64,000 nt of DNA from Anoplopoma fimbria. Its lineage: Eukaryota; Chordata; Actinopteri; Perciformes; Anoplopomatidae. The notes under the pieces are model-generated. The model saw only the letters and a program-made list of their open reading frames with translations, did not search any database and was not told the DNA's origin. The stretch covers positions 7,345,513-7,409,512 of the forward strand of contig NC_072451.1 of the NCBI RefSeq assembly GCF_027596085.1, given 5' to 3'. The position numbers were made by a program, and so were the translations under genes. Shown here in pieces: positions 1-13,600 of the stretch (positions within the stretch are counted from its first letter, which is position 1; the number at the start of each line of letters is the position of its first letter).

Positions 1-814
1 CGGGGCTATTCATTTCTGATTATTTTGTAGCCAAGTTACATTTGTCAGCTTTCAATTCAGTTTTTTTTTCTTCCTTTCTTTTTGTTCCTAAAATGTTTTT
101 TCACATCATATTGAGCTAGCACACCCTGGCAGTGCAGTATAGGTTATTTTGTGACATAATGAAAGATGGGACTAGGTCAGAGTCTGGTTAGAGGCAAGCC
201 TTGTTAAATCTTACATAACGGTGCTTTCACAGCAGGTATATCCTCCCCTGCAGACAGCAGATGCTGAGGAAATGAATATTTTAATCTTTCAGTGAGATTC
301 AGAGAACAGTCCCCGCTCTCACAGGGCAGCGGATAAATAAGTCATGAGCTGGAGGTTTGTGTGACAACAGGGCCGGACAGACAGACACAACAATAACACG
401 CTGGGAGGAAGTGCATTGATAAGGAGGTTTGGCAGCCACTTTCAGATGGGATGTGAGTGACTGGTGTGCTGTGACGTTGTGGTGTAAATATCTAAAAGCT
501 GCAGATTTAGACCATGAACAACCAGTTTAACTAAGATGTATTAGTTCATATGTTCTGTCGAGTTGGCATTTGATACATTTGCACCCTGCAGAAATGTAAT
601 TCACTGACTATGTAAAAGCATGGCAGTACTGCTGCTCTTCCAAGACATAAAAATGAGGTCACTCCCACTACATTACTCAGTGAGAGCTGGATGCAGACAA
701 GAGCTTGATGAACAGGTTCAGGCGCCACTCAGTGGTCAGTCTGAAGAAATGTAACGGTGTCGGTCTTAAAACTGCAGAGGCAACCACTGCAGTTATGGTA
801 GTAACCCTAAAGGG

Positions 815-835
815 AAAAAAAAAAAAAAAAAAAAA
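815..835. repeat. poly(A) run
   Basis: Twenty-one consecutive A bases. No LINE or SINE body is obvious immediately before it, so it may be a plain mononucleotide repeat. Confidence 0.85.
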
Positions 836-960
836 TCCTGTACATTTTGTTCCAAGTAGACTTCTTTAGGATGGAGTTTAAAGACGAGATCGGACTTAAT
901 AGGACGGTTTGTAGTGTTTTTCTATGTGCAACTGGTACCTCATTCTAACTCGGGTATTAT

Positions 961-966
961 TTTATT
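961..966 (-). terminator. npc1: possible distal polyadenylation signal of npc1
   Basis: TTTATT on the plus strand reads AATAAA in the npc1 direction, about 2.05 kb beyond the stop codon at 3016. I saw no canonical AATAAA nearer to the stop codon, so the 3' UTR may be about 2 kb, or a variant signal is used. Weak evidence. Confidence 0.3.
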
Positions 967-2754
967 AAACCAAATGTAATTCTGCGGGAAAAACAAACAA
1001 AAAAAACTTCCGTTGGAAAATAACAAGGGGTGGCAGGCTTCGAAACATACTTTTCTGAGAGGTATTTAATAACTGTTAAAATAGTTAAAAACTAAAGTAT
1101 TCCAATTCTTGACTCATTGCAAAATGACTTTCTTAAATGCCAGAGATGATTTGTTCATTTGTACAGCACTATTAACAAGCACAATTCATTGTTATTCATG
1201 TTACAAAATATTAGGTTGTTTGCTCAGAAACTTCACATCTAGGTTTAAACTGTATATCGACACAATTCTTTCTTACACTTCCCCCCCCAAAAAAAACAAT
1301 AAAAACAAAGAAGCGTTCTGCTCCTTTAAAATCCCAGTAGATTGTATACACCTGAATGTTAATAATCTCTTCCACGCATGTCACAACCCGATTCAAATTA
1401 AACTAGTTGGGGGATCATCTCGACTTGCGACTGTCTCGGACATGTTGTGGTAGAGGTGATGCGTATGATCACGGTTCTGGGAAGTTTTTTTGTTTTCCTT
1501 GAAAACAAAGTGATGCCTTTACTTGCAAGGTAAGACAGCTATGCATGGTAACGAAAATGTTAATAGTTAAAATAAAAAATAACTTAAATGTTTGAAAGAA
1601 ATATTCAGGACTGTACCATTATCCAGTCATTTTACAGTTTTCTATATAAACACACTCTAGATGACATAGGAAAAAGTCTTAATTAGTCCTGTGTAAGCTA
1701 TTAACAGTTAAATATAAAGCTCCTTCTCTTAACGCAACAATTGTTACGTAACTGCAAAACATATCACATCATATCAAATTAAATGTAAAGACATTTTTCG
1801 ACATAAAGCATCCCTTTCACCTGGCATCAACATATATCTCGACTTGCGTCACACGGGGGTTTTGTAAAAGCACCTAAGAGGGAATAAAATTCTAGTTCTG
1901 CAAACACTTCAAAAGGACACTTAAGATGCATTAACTAGCTCTAAAATGAAATGTTGCACCAGATCATTTAAATAGCTTCCAATGTGGAAATAAAAGACAT
2001 GGCAGGATGCAGTTTAGAGAGCAATAAGTAACACCTAAGGGCGCAGTGTGCACAAGAACTTGGACCGTTTCATTTTGGCTCTGATTTTTAAATAAAACAA
2101 GACTTTGAGGTTTCACTTTTGAGGGCGTTTACGTCCTCATCCATGTAGAAATTGAAACCTTTTGTTATACACACTCCCCAAAAGGTAAACGGGGCAACAA
2201 TTCCTTCACTGCCCTCCCAACATGGATCTGAACATGACCAAACACCTGCTGAAAACACAAACTTCATTTCAAAGTGAAAACATTATTGTCCAAAGTGGCC
2301 CAGGAAGCACATTATTGCTAGGTGAAAAATGCTACAACTAGCTGTCCTGCTTTATAATACAGTATGTTAACCCATGGATATGATGTTGATGCCAGGTATT
2401 ATGAGAGCGTATGATATAGTTATTGTTATCTTCTTAGCTCCACTGTGTGCCGTGTTCGAGTCAATAAATGTTTCATAATATCAAATAGTTCTACAAAAGT
2501 CCCACGCAAGTAAATAAATCCCTGTTACACATTGTTTTTTTTCTGGTATATATTAAAAAAAATATGAAAAAAACCCAACCAGTTTCACCCTTTTGAGCTT
2601 CCACTAATCGAAATAGCTAATAGCATATGGAACTGACTGCGAGGTTCTCTGTAAACTGATGTTGGGGTTGGTGTCTCTCCTACTTCCACAGCCAACATGG
2701 ATTTTTTTTTTTGCTAATGCTAAAAACGCTGAAGTCAGGCCTTTCCTGTAGTGT

Positions 2755-2790
2755 GAGGAGGAGGAGGAGGAGGAGGAGGAGGAGGAGGAA
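2755..2790. repeat. (GAG)n trinucleotide microsatellite
   Basis: About twelve tandem copies of GAG/GGA with no interruptions, within the probable npc1 3' UTR (read as CTC on the gene strand). Confidence 0.9.
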
Positions 2791-3015
2791 TGGAGGGGCA
2801 GTCCAAAGTCTTGTGAGAAAATCTAATTGTTTATAGTTGGACTAGTCCTCTGGCACTCCTATTCCCAAGAATATTCCTGAGTCAAATCCGTGCATAGAAG
2901 TGGCAACGACGATGAGGATGAGTGTGTCAGTAATCACAGGGATGGCTTGTGCCCACACCCACACACAGTCCCTGTCAGACAAATAGTTCATTGTTCATTT
3001 TCCCAAAGCGCCTGT

Positions 3016-4677
3016 TTAGTAGTTGAGGAGGCGCTCCCTTTCTGTACCAGCAAGGCGCTTGTTAGCAGCAAACACTTTTGCTTTGTTCGCTGACGGACCT
3101 GTGAAAAAAATAAAATAAAATCAGAACATATTAGGATTGAATTTTAAATCGAATCTGTTGTTAGAATCTTGTATGCTTCATGTCTGGTTCTCTAAATGTG
3201 CGACATTACTGACCGATATAACTGAGCAACACAGGTAGGAAGATGAGGCCGTGCGTGGCCCCCAGCAGCACCATGGCCAAGTACATCCTAAAGTAGAAGA
3301 CCTGGAAGATCTGCGACTTGGAAAGAGCCAGGATTAGGATTCCTCCAAACTTTGTTAATGTGATCCCACTGAACACCTGCGAAAAGGAACCAGTGTCATT
3401 AAAAAGAAATGTCATATGATAATGATCAAAATAAGCATTAACGTACAGAGAACCAAAATTATTTTACAACTGATTTCATGTAAATAACATGTTAACCTTT
3501 TTCAAATCAAAGAAAATGTAACCAATGTAAATTAGGTTTCCTCACAAAAATGACTTTATTTTTCTACTTTACTTTGCCCTAGAAGCTTGTTCATGCTGAT
3601 ATCCACATAACCAGTCCACAAAAAAATGTTCAAAACTAAAAGCTGCTTGTTTTACTTATATTGAAAGGCTTAATCTTGTTAAATTAGTAAGAAGTGAATT
3701 GAGACTTACAGAGCTGCCCATGTGAGCCAGGGCCTCCTCAGCCCGTTCCACTCTGTTCTTCTTCACACTGATGGAAAAAGCTCTCACAATATGGCTGCAA
3801 AACTCCACCGAGATACCGCAGCACTGCAACAGAGGATAGGAAACAACTTGTTTGTGTTAAAATGTTTTACTGCCTTAACATGATTATCTTATACGAGAGA
3901 TGAAGGGGAAGTTGTTAACAGAGAGAGATAAATTCCTAATGGTTATGACAACGTTTTGTTCACAAACATAAGTGGTAGAACAAAGTCCCAACGAACAAAG
4001 TTAGACACAGTCAGTCAGATGACCAGACAGCTTGTAAACAAGTCCCAAGTTTAAAGAAACGATCTGTGATGCACACAATCCATATTCAAAAAGGTGAGAA
4101 AAAGCTACAACTCTTTAAACATATTTCTCAAAATTGCTTATCCTGTTTAACAGAGTTATAATTTAGAAGTGAAAGAATTCTTGCTTATTAAAATTAATTT
4201 ATTAAGATTACAGTTAAAGTTGAACCACAAAGTAGCTCTGTAAAATCTAATGAACAATTACAATTAAAACTGACATTGCGGCAAATAATGGTAACATTCA
4301 TCTTAATTTAATTGGCAGGTAATATTTTGTCAAAACCTGATAGAAATAATGGCCAAAACTACAAAAACAATTGCTATAAAAAGCTTATTGTCTATTTTAA
4401 CTTAAAATCTATGTTGATATTCAGGTGTTTCGTGTTGCTTCTCACCATGACCAGGTTCACTAGGGATACTGCATTGAGGCTGATGCTCCACAGCCACATG
4501 ACGCCGAACATGTTGACCAGGATCATGCCGATGGTAATGCTGACGAGCACAGCTGACCACAGCTCGAAGCCCAGCAACACCGTGGACACTACAAATATGG
4601 CTGCCAGTGACACGCCCAAGTTCAGAGCTGTGTCGTACGCAATGGTGAGGTACTGCTCGTAAAACACGTAGAAGATG
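3016..4677 (-). CDS. npc1: npc1 exons 22-25: C-terminal helices and lysosomal sorting tail
   Basis: Exons 4446-4677, 3710-3823, 3214-3376 and 3016-3098 encode about residues 1082-1278. This is the second RND-type helix bundle: [24 protein letters not shown]-type helices, [68 protein letters not shown] and LPVLLSYIG. The final exon reads PSANKAKVF and ends TERERLLNY before a TAA stop. The dileucine (LL) near the end is the lysosomal targeting signal of NPC1; the last residue is Tyr where human has Phe. Confidence 0.96.
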
Positions 4678-7600
4678 CTGTAAAAAAAGGGAAATATTAG
4701 TTAGTGAACACCCCTTAGAAACATTTAAAACTGTTTTCCAGTATGTGATGGACAAAACTGGATGTGGCAAGTCTTTGTAACATCATTCATTTTTTTTGTG
4801 GGTATTAGTAGTATTCAATCTACAGTATTGTTCTGTCATGCACTGCAATAGAGAGACCTGTAAGTAAACCAACATTAATTAGACACAGCAATTCTTGTTT
4901 TGTATCTGCAAAACACTTTTTCCTTTCGTTCTTTCTCAATCTTTGCTCAACCTCAGTTTGTGAAGTTGTGATCTACGTTAGTGGTGGCATGACGGGAAGA
5001 TAAATGCAGGACTCGGTCAAACATCAGCTATATTGCCATTTACAATGTTTTCTTTACTGTCAGCTTATCTGTGACCTACTTAACACCACCACCCCACCCC
5101 CACCCCCCCATGTCCTTGAACATTGACTGGAAAACAAGCAAAACCTCAGTTTCAAGTATTTCACCTTAGAACACTAAAACAGGAAAAACAGTGGCAGTGG
5201 GGGGAAACTGATAACACCTTATTACAGTCACAAAAACAACAATAACCATAATGTAATTTAAGAAGAGCACTACATGTAGTAAAACAGGACTCACCTATAG
5301 GCAAACACTTTGTGTCCCATGGTCTGAGTGATGTTATTGGCCAGGATTCGGGCCATTTTTAGAGCTTCTATGAAATCTGGGGATTCTTTCAGGATGGTGT
5401 GGTAAGTCATGAAGTACGTGGCCCCGACCCCGATGTTGTTGGGATACAGGTCAACTGCTGTGGCATAAGCCGCATGGCCGCTGGAGGAGCATGAACGCAT
5501 TGTGAGAAAGATAAATGAGGGGAAAATGACCAACCACAACGAAACTGGCAATACTGTTATGACATACTCCATAAAAAACAGAAGTTAAAGTGAAAGCAAA
5601 CATTGACATGTCATGTGTTTTCAATAAAAATACTGAGAAGAAATTTTAGCAGAGCTATAAAATTACCCTTTTCCACACTTGATGTTTGGATTGTCTGACA
5701 GGAACATGGGTAGAAACTGCATGAAGTCTTCTCCTTCTGGCCTCTGCTTTCCACTGGGAGTCATGGGCCGACAGTGTACACAGGAGGTATTTACCACTGG
5801 AAAACAATGTTAGGATTTATTATTTATCCATCTCACAGGATTGGAGAAATATACAAATTTGTTCTAAGATAAAGCCATGAACTGAAAAAAAAATGACCTT
5901 AAAGTTGCAAAATAAGGTTTTGTCACTCACTAAAGAATCAATAAAGAATAACCACTTTGAACACTGTGAGCCTAAAAATCAATAGTACAGGTTTAAACAA
6001 TGCTTGTTTTTTTTATTATAGATGTCTTTATTAAATAATCTTCATGGCTCTATTAAAATGTTGGTAATTGTCATATCCTTTCTGAAACTGCATGCAGCTA
6101 AAATACCAAAAGCAGTATACAGTAAATTTCAAGGAATTTTACTGTTTATTTCCTCATTTCTCTTTTGTTTGCTTCCAAGTTCCTCAAATAAACTCCCTCT
6201 TGCTGACACGAAGGTGACATTTAACTGTATGCCAGTCATTTGATCAACCAGGGACCTATTAATAACAGAATACCGAAATTTGCTGAATTAATAACATTTC
6301 CCCTTTTTTAAATATTGAATAAGTTTGCGTTAGTCATTCATAAAGTTTAAATATTGAAATACCTGAGGTTTAGTTTTTATCTCATATTACTTTAACAATT
6401 ATTACGTTAATGCCATGGATTATTTCATTTAAACCATATTTCTTCACTCCATTTTGTGTATGAAAAACTGGAAAAAATGTCTAACAGCAGCTTGTGACAC
6501 AGGGAAAATGAGACAAGGGTTCAAAGTATGTTGACATTAGATAATAATGTACCAGAGGCATTGCAGAAAGTCCCGCTGCTGTTGTAGTATCGACAGCAGC
6601 TGGACTGCGGCTTCACCCAGTCAAAGTAGTCATCAAGCCAGGAGGACGGAGTGAAGGCAATGGTTGTGCTAGAAGTAAAAGGAAAAGTGAAATTAAAGAG
6701 ATCATATAACCAGAGGTTAGATCAGAAAGACTTTTTCTACTTTCATGACCTTCTCCTAATCTGAACTCCCAAGTTTTCATGACTATCATATCCATTCAAA
6801 TGTATATTATATGTTTAATGTAATTTAAATTAAACAATTCTCAACCACTTCCTGTAACTCATTTATGTTTTTTCAATCTTCAATGGGATAACAGGAATAG
6901 AAATGAGTCCTAAAACTAATGAATTAGAATTTTTGCACTCGTTTTAAAGTCAATGGGTCTGTTTAATGAGTTTTTGGTTGGGTGCCTGAAATAAGGTCTC
7001 TAGTTAAATTCACCCAAAGAGATTTTAACTTTCTGTTCTTCAACATAAAGTATGACAGTAAATAACCTTCTCATTCATTTTGTTGATAATGTGATGATTT
7101 GTGAAGATTATCTTGCTGAACAAAATGGGCATTTTGCCACAAATAATCCCAAATTATTGTCCTTTTGTTGAGGGAACCAGTGCAATGCTAACTTCTGGGG
7201 GTCATCCTGCAGCACAAATAATGTTTTTTGTCGTTTGCAAATAAACCATCTGTGATGTAAATTCTTCATAGCTCAGACTTACTAGTTGCTGATGAGTGAG
7301 GCGGAGTAGACCTGCTGGACTAGAGAGTCGTTGTTGCAGCCGACTCCTCCACACACAGCGTTCTGGCCCTCTACACTACTGTAGTTCAGGCCGTCCTCTA
7401 CCACAAAGTACACTGGAGCTCCGGTGTGGAGATACATGCTCAGGTTCTTAAAGTAGTCCAGCACAAACGAGTCCTAGATAAAGAGACAGATCATCAGAAC
7501 AGATCTCCACGGGTACAGAAATGCTAACCAAGGCACATGTTGTAAGGGGAAGACTTGCAAAAAAATGCAATGATATGGATATTTGATGATTTATTGATTT

Positions 7601-10600
7601 AGTGGGATGATAGAATGACATGAGCAGTAAAACCGTCACAAAATAAACTGCATTACAGATAAGTGCTGCTACAAATAGTATAAAAATTCTACTTTGCCCG
7701 CATCTATTAAAATATTCAAGCACTAGCATCCATGAACACACAGTTATGATAGAAAATGCAAAAACATACGTCAGGCATGGAGAGTTTCTGGTCCAGTCCG
7801 ATCTCTACTTTATTCACCACAGCAATGCTGAAGGAGAGCATTCCCACAAACACTGCCACCTGAACAAAGGGAGAAGAAAAAACCCATAAAAAAAAAAAAT
7901 TATTCTCATGAGGTCAACGGCCACTATTTTCTTCTCAATGAAAAATAGTAGTACAACTAAAACAACAGGTTTAAATAATACTGGTTTGACTGGCAAAGTG
8001 CCACTGAGGAACTTACTATGATTGGTCGCACCCACTCTTTGAGGATGAATGGGGCAAAGATTTTCTTGAAAAAACGGAAGAGCAAACTCTCTGTCTTTGT
8101 TTCCTGACCTTCCGGCAGCTTCGCACAGCAAAAGATGTCGAGTCGATTCGCCTTTTTAACACAACAGACAACACAGCATTTGATAAGTGTAACTAATTTG
8201 AAGGTTGAAACGTGTGTTGCATCAGGTCATTTGTACAACGCTAAACTGGGGCTGTTAAATCTGTAGGAAATTACGTAAAAGTTCCCAATCTGCCATCTGT
8301 AACCCCTCCAGTATCATCATATATGTCACAATCATTTCCGTCAGACTCACCTCCTGTCTCCTGGCGTCCAAGCCCAGCAAGCTGACAAAGCAACTGATCT
8401 GCAACAGGAAATCAATGAAAACGGCCAAGCCAGCAAACATAGAGAAAGTCCTCACTGCGGGCATGTTGGACAGAGCTCCTACAGAAGAAAAGAGTCAACA
8501 GGTTTATCAGCACGTGACTCACCAGGTAACTATGGCACTGTGTGAAATCCTGTCCATAAAAACTCTTTCAATTTAAATACAAACAGTTTATTTTTTACAA
8601 TGTCTGTGTACATATAGGGTCTATTAAATAGGGTGATGTATTTTACCCAGGAAAAAGGCGACAGTCTCTGAGAAGGAGGAGAGGAACATGCTGGGGGCTA
8701 CGTCTCCAAGAATACGACCAATCTGCTGGTGAAGTTCCTCCTGGGGCATCCGCTCATCCCTCTGTTCACAAATAAAACAGGTTTTATTGGCAGCATGCAA
8801 AAAAAAAAGGGTACAATTTATTTTCTAAAAAGGTAGACTGGCATACATTCAACACTTTATGAGCTCTCCACATAGTCTCATATCTTTCTTTAAAATGATC
8901 TTTTATGTATTTAAACAGTTTTATTTCATACATTTTTATTCATTTATTTTATTATTTATCATTTAAAAATGTTAAATGTTTTCCAGGCTATATTCATCTG
9001 TTGAAATGTTTTGATTGCACTGAAAATGTAAGTGCAAAAAGCATGCCCTGTTGACGTAAACTTTTCTGTTTTTAGTTATTTATAAATGTGCAGCACTTTG
9101 AGCTATTTAGTCAGTATGAAATGTGTTATATAAATAAAGATTATTATTATAATTATTAATATACAAAACAAGCACAGTTACATAAAAAAATTGTCACTTT
9201 TTAAGTGAATAAATTCTAAGCATGAGTAATTAAGATGAACGTAAGCAATAAACCTTGACAGATCAAAGGGTTAATACACAACAGTTTAATGGATTGGGGT
9301 AGCGGTGGTTACCTGATATGTCTGCACTATAATAAAGATGTTGTCCACCCCAACAGCCAGCACCAGGAAAGGAATGACCTCGATCACAATGAGGGTGAGG
9401 GGAATGCCACAATAGCTGAAGATCCCCAGTGAGGAGGACACCGAGCTGAGCACGATCAGGATACCTGCTATACCCAGAGAAATCTTAGAGTCCACCTGTA
9501 CGGGCAAAAAGATAGAGGATCAGTTCTTCCCTTTAGCTGCTCCCTGTTACGCTAGAGTAGCAGGAAGTTGTCCAGCATGTTGTACTAGTTTTGTTGAATC
9601 AAAAGAAGTGTGTCAAGCTGTGATGTCACAGACAAGAGGGAAGAGTTACACTGCCTAGTGCGTAAACTATTTCAGATATGGATTATGGTAATAAAATATG
9701 ACATTGTATGAAAAACAATAGCAAGGAATGTCTTACCATCAGTCTGCTGAAGCTGTTGATGTGGCCCAGGGCCAGGGAGATGTAGATGAACATAATGGCA
9801 TAGCTGACTGATATAGTACTGATGTCACTGCTGCTCTCTCTGTAGATTTCATCTTCAATACTCCTCTCAGAACTAAAGGCTATTGTCAGGTTAGGATGTT
9901 TGTAGTTCTTCATGAACTTGATGAATCTGAAATGAAAAAAAAACAACAAAATGCAATGCAAAGCCTCCATTAACAGTCATTTTTGCTAAACAAAAAAGCT
10001 CTCTCTCTATTTAGAAACAAATAGTTGTCTCACTCGTTCTCCCACGCCATAGCTTTGCCCAGTCTGACGGAGTCGTTCAGGTAGTTGTTGAGTGGGAAGG
10101 TGATCACTAGAGCAGTGGCATTGTTGTAGTTGGTTTCTGTAATGGAGACACATTCATTGTAAATGTCAATTACACAATCCTCAGTTATCAACCACATAAA
10201 TAGCTGGCAGCAGCTGGATCCTTGCAATATCACTCAAGAATCGTTAGATCACAAGATCAAATAAAAATCCATCTTGTCCGGCTTCACGTAAATGCGTTTT
10301 TGTCTGAACCACATTGGCTTGTACCAATCAGCATCCCGTGAGGAGCTGACACAGAGAGGTGATTGTGTGCATTCACAAACAACAATGGCGGCTCCTACAG
10401 AGGTTGGCGTTAATGCTGCAATAGCTCAGTTATGTCAGAGGTAGGGATTATTCATTCTTTGAAAGAAGAGCAAAAGAAAGGCACTGAAGACTTTTAGTTG
10501 TTTTCGCTCCTCTCCCAAATGGCTTTGGTGAGAGTTTGATCTACAGATGGTTCCTCCATTTACCAATGGCCACTACCCCACTTCCTAACCCCCTACTTCT

Positions 10601-13600
10601 GGAATCCCTTGCTTGGATCACACACACATCTTCGAACTCAACTTTCATTTTGATCTCACCTACACTGCTGTATAGTTTTATGACTGCACTTGTTTGTGAC
10701 AAAGTACTTAAACTGACAAAGTACTCAAAACTGCTTCTGTGGTAGTTCCCACTACAGCTGGAGTCTCCAGAACCAAATTCTGCTAAGATAACAAACACAC
10801 AGACTCACGCTGACAAGGCTGCGTAGGCTGGTAAGAGAGTCACGGCACAGATACAATGCCCTGGAAAAACATGGCTGCCCTTGGATAAAAGGTTGTGGTT
10901 GGTTGCTATGGCAGCTCTCGTAAAAACAAGTGGACATTTTTCTTTTTCTTAGTGCAATTTAAGAATCTTCAGAGAGGTTGCAAAGTGAATATGTAACTAA
11001 TATAAACTCTTAAATTCTTGTCTGCCCTCAAAAGGTGTTAATCCAGCTCACCATCGTAACCCCCGAGGGCCAGCCAAGGGAAGACGGGGCCACCGTAGGT
11101 GGCTAGACAAGGGTCATGGAGGAGAGTGGTGTCGTTGAGGGATGCTGGTGCACTGTGGGAGAAAAGACCGACAGAGTTAATAGCCTGAAAAGTAATCATC
11201 ATCATCATTATTATATGATCAGCCCAGTCATCAGTACAGGTTTTTGCCATTACGGGAACGAATTGTAGCAGAGCTAAGAATGACAGATGAAGAACCACTG
11301 TGTGACAAGCAAATGAGGAAGTCGGATTGTGCTTTTTTAAGAAGACACACACAACAGTTCTCAGAAAATGCAGATGGCAGTGTCTAAATTCTCTTGAGCT
11401 GCAGGTGTTTGATTTCGACACAAAGGTTTTGACCTTTTTACTTTACCATTTCCTTAACCTGCAATAGATTTCTGCTGGGAATCAAGAGGCAATCAAGACA
11501 AGTTTAAGACCATAGGAGTGCGAGCTTATTGGTTAACATATGAAATTGATAAAACGAAGCAGCAAACCTCACCTGACACAGTAGAGGAAGTGGCTGTGAA
11601 AGTCTGCATAAACATAGAACTCGTCTCCTATGCTGTGGTTCAGCACAGCATGGCTGTTCTGGAAGTAGTTGAGTACACTCAAGATGGTACAGTTGTTATT
11701 GTAAGGAGCCAGTGGAGCCAGGCAGACGTCCTCCAAGGTGACATTTTGGTCCTCGTATGTCGCTACAATGCCTTCAATGCCAAGCTGAAGATCCAGCACC
11801 TGAATGGTTAAGGTTTCGAAAAAAAAATTGTGAAAAAAAAAAAAAAGAGAACCAATCAACCACAGTTTTCAAAAGTCCAGCTGCTGCTCACATGCAAAGT
11901 TTATATTTAATCTGGTGACAGAAAGAGTACTTCTTTAGACAAAACTCACAGTGGCTCCAATGACAAAATATTTCTATTGATCAATCCTCTCCAATAACCC
12001 ACCTGGTCCAGGATGTCTTTGTCCAGGATGGCTCCAAAAGGGACATCTGCTCCTCCAAAGTATGGGGAGTAAAGAAAGGGTTTCTTGAGTGGGGTGGTTA
12101 TAATGAGCTGCGCAGTTCTAAAAAAGGGTCCGAAGTGGCTGTCAAAGTAGTCCTTCTCTTGACGAGCCTGGCTAGTGGGAGAGGACCACAGCGCAACAGG
12201 GTCGGTGGTGATGCGCATGTAAAAGAGGCCCCCAGAGGAGGAGACCACCACTATCAGGCTGCCTAGTAGGACCAGGGAGGGATGCCGCACGCAGAAGGAA
12301 CCCCAGGAACTGAAGAGGATCCGCAGGGCATTCTCGAAGCGTTCCCCCAGTGTTTCACAGCACGATGCATTTACTTTAGAGAAGACAAAGACTGGGAGTT
12401 AGCTTACGTCACGCACCAATGATACAACGCGGTTACAAGACGCATTACACCAAGAGAGAAATGAAATCAGCGTTACAATACCTTGGTCAGGATTATCACC
12501 ATTGAGAGACAGTGGGTTATTGCTGTCCAATATGGGGCCATACTCAGACATGATGGTCCTCTTCCTGTATGCACAAAGAACCATGCAAGCCAATTTGATA
12601 TTAACTCCTAAAGCAAGCATCAGAACCAATATTTCTGCTGGTATAAACACATGAATTCTAGAACAGTACACCACAAGAAAAAAAAAAAAAAAATCCTTTA
12701 CCTGTAACACCAAACTCCCAGTACAGCTCCAATGAAGATAAGCAGGAAGGCTGTGTAAGAGATCCACATAATGACAGTCATGGCATCCATACCGAGGATC
12801 GTCCAGGGAGGGGGAGAGGGGGAGGCACAGGTTTGGGGCCACAGGCCTTTGTGCAGTCCTGACAGGAGCAGGGACCTGAACCGTCCTCCAGGCCCTCTGT
12901 ACAGGCATATGTGTGGTTGTTCATGGGAGTGTAACCTGACACCGGGACATCTAGTGCAAAGAAACAGCAGAACGGCATGGTGAGTTAATCACACAAAGAG
13001 CAACAGGTAAACATCTGTTTAAATTTAGCATAAAGGAAGCCATAGGGAGATGTTTCTGCAGCGCGACATAATATATTAAAGTACTTTAAAAGGATTTACC
13101 TGAGAATATGGGGGTGATAGAAAAAGGAGTCTGTCCATTGTTAATATCGAACATATACTGGATCCAGTTGGTAGCATTGCAGTCCTTTGCATCCTTCCCA
13201 CACAGCAGAGATAAGGCCGGAACGTTGCTGGATGGTGCCTGGACGTCCTTGCAGGCATTGTACATGGCTGAAGAAAAACAACAATTTCATTAATTCAGGG
13301 CCAAGTTAAATTGCCAATCCCCTATTTTATTTGACTTAAAATGAAGTTATGACTGCAAGTCATCCTCAAAATAACACAACTGAGAGCATGACAGCATGTC
13401 AAATTAGGAAACTAATGAAGTTTACTCAGCAGGTGTGATATACCATGAAAATAATGAAAAGTAAACTGTTTTTCATATCTAAATCAACATCTGGCTGTGA
13501 ACTCACCATTGGCAAATGTGCTTCCAATGTAGTACTGCACCTCCTCGACATTGCTCTCGTTGAACTTGGTGGTGTTCATGAACTTGGTGGAATTCATGAA

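Larger units (their letters stand above)
1..3015. other. npc1 3' UTR and downstream DNA without recognisable genes
   Basis: The short open frames here (under 120 codons, several in poly-A or CT-rich sequence) resemble no protein I know and lack splice context. The upper part, next to 3015, is probably npc1 3' UTR. Simple repeats present are a run of 21 A at 815-835 and a (GAG)n tract at 2755-2790. Confidence 0.6.

Noticed and set aside
1109..1453. 114-codon frame downstream of npc1
   Set aside because: No similarity, passes through poly-A and CCCC runs, and lies in probable 3' UTR.
12778..12830. A very short intron in npc1 exon 6 instead of a frameshift
   Set aside because: No GT-AG or GC-AG pair in the tract could restore frame, and the protein similarity is continuous across it; a single missing base explains it.
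12399..12908. 169-codon minus-strand frame overlapping npc1 exons 6-7
   Set aside because: It reads through an intron in the wrong register for the conserved protein ([10 protein letters not shown]...); it is a shadow of exon 6.
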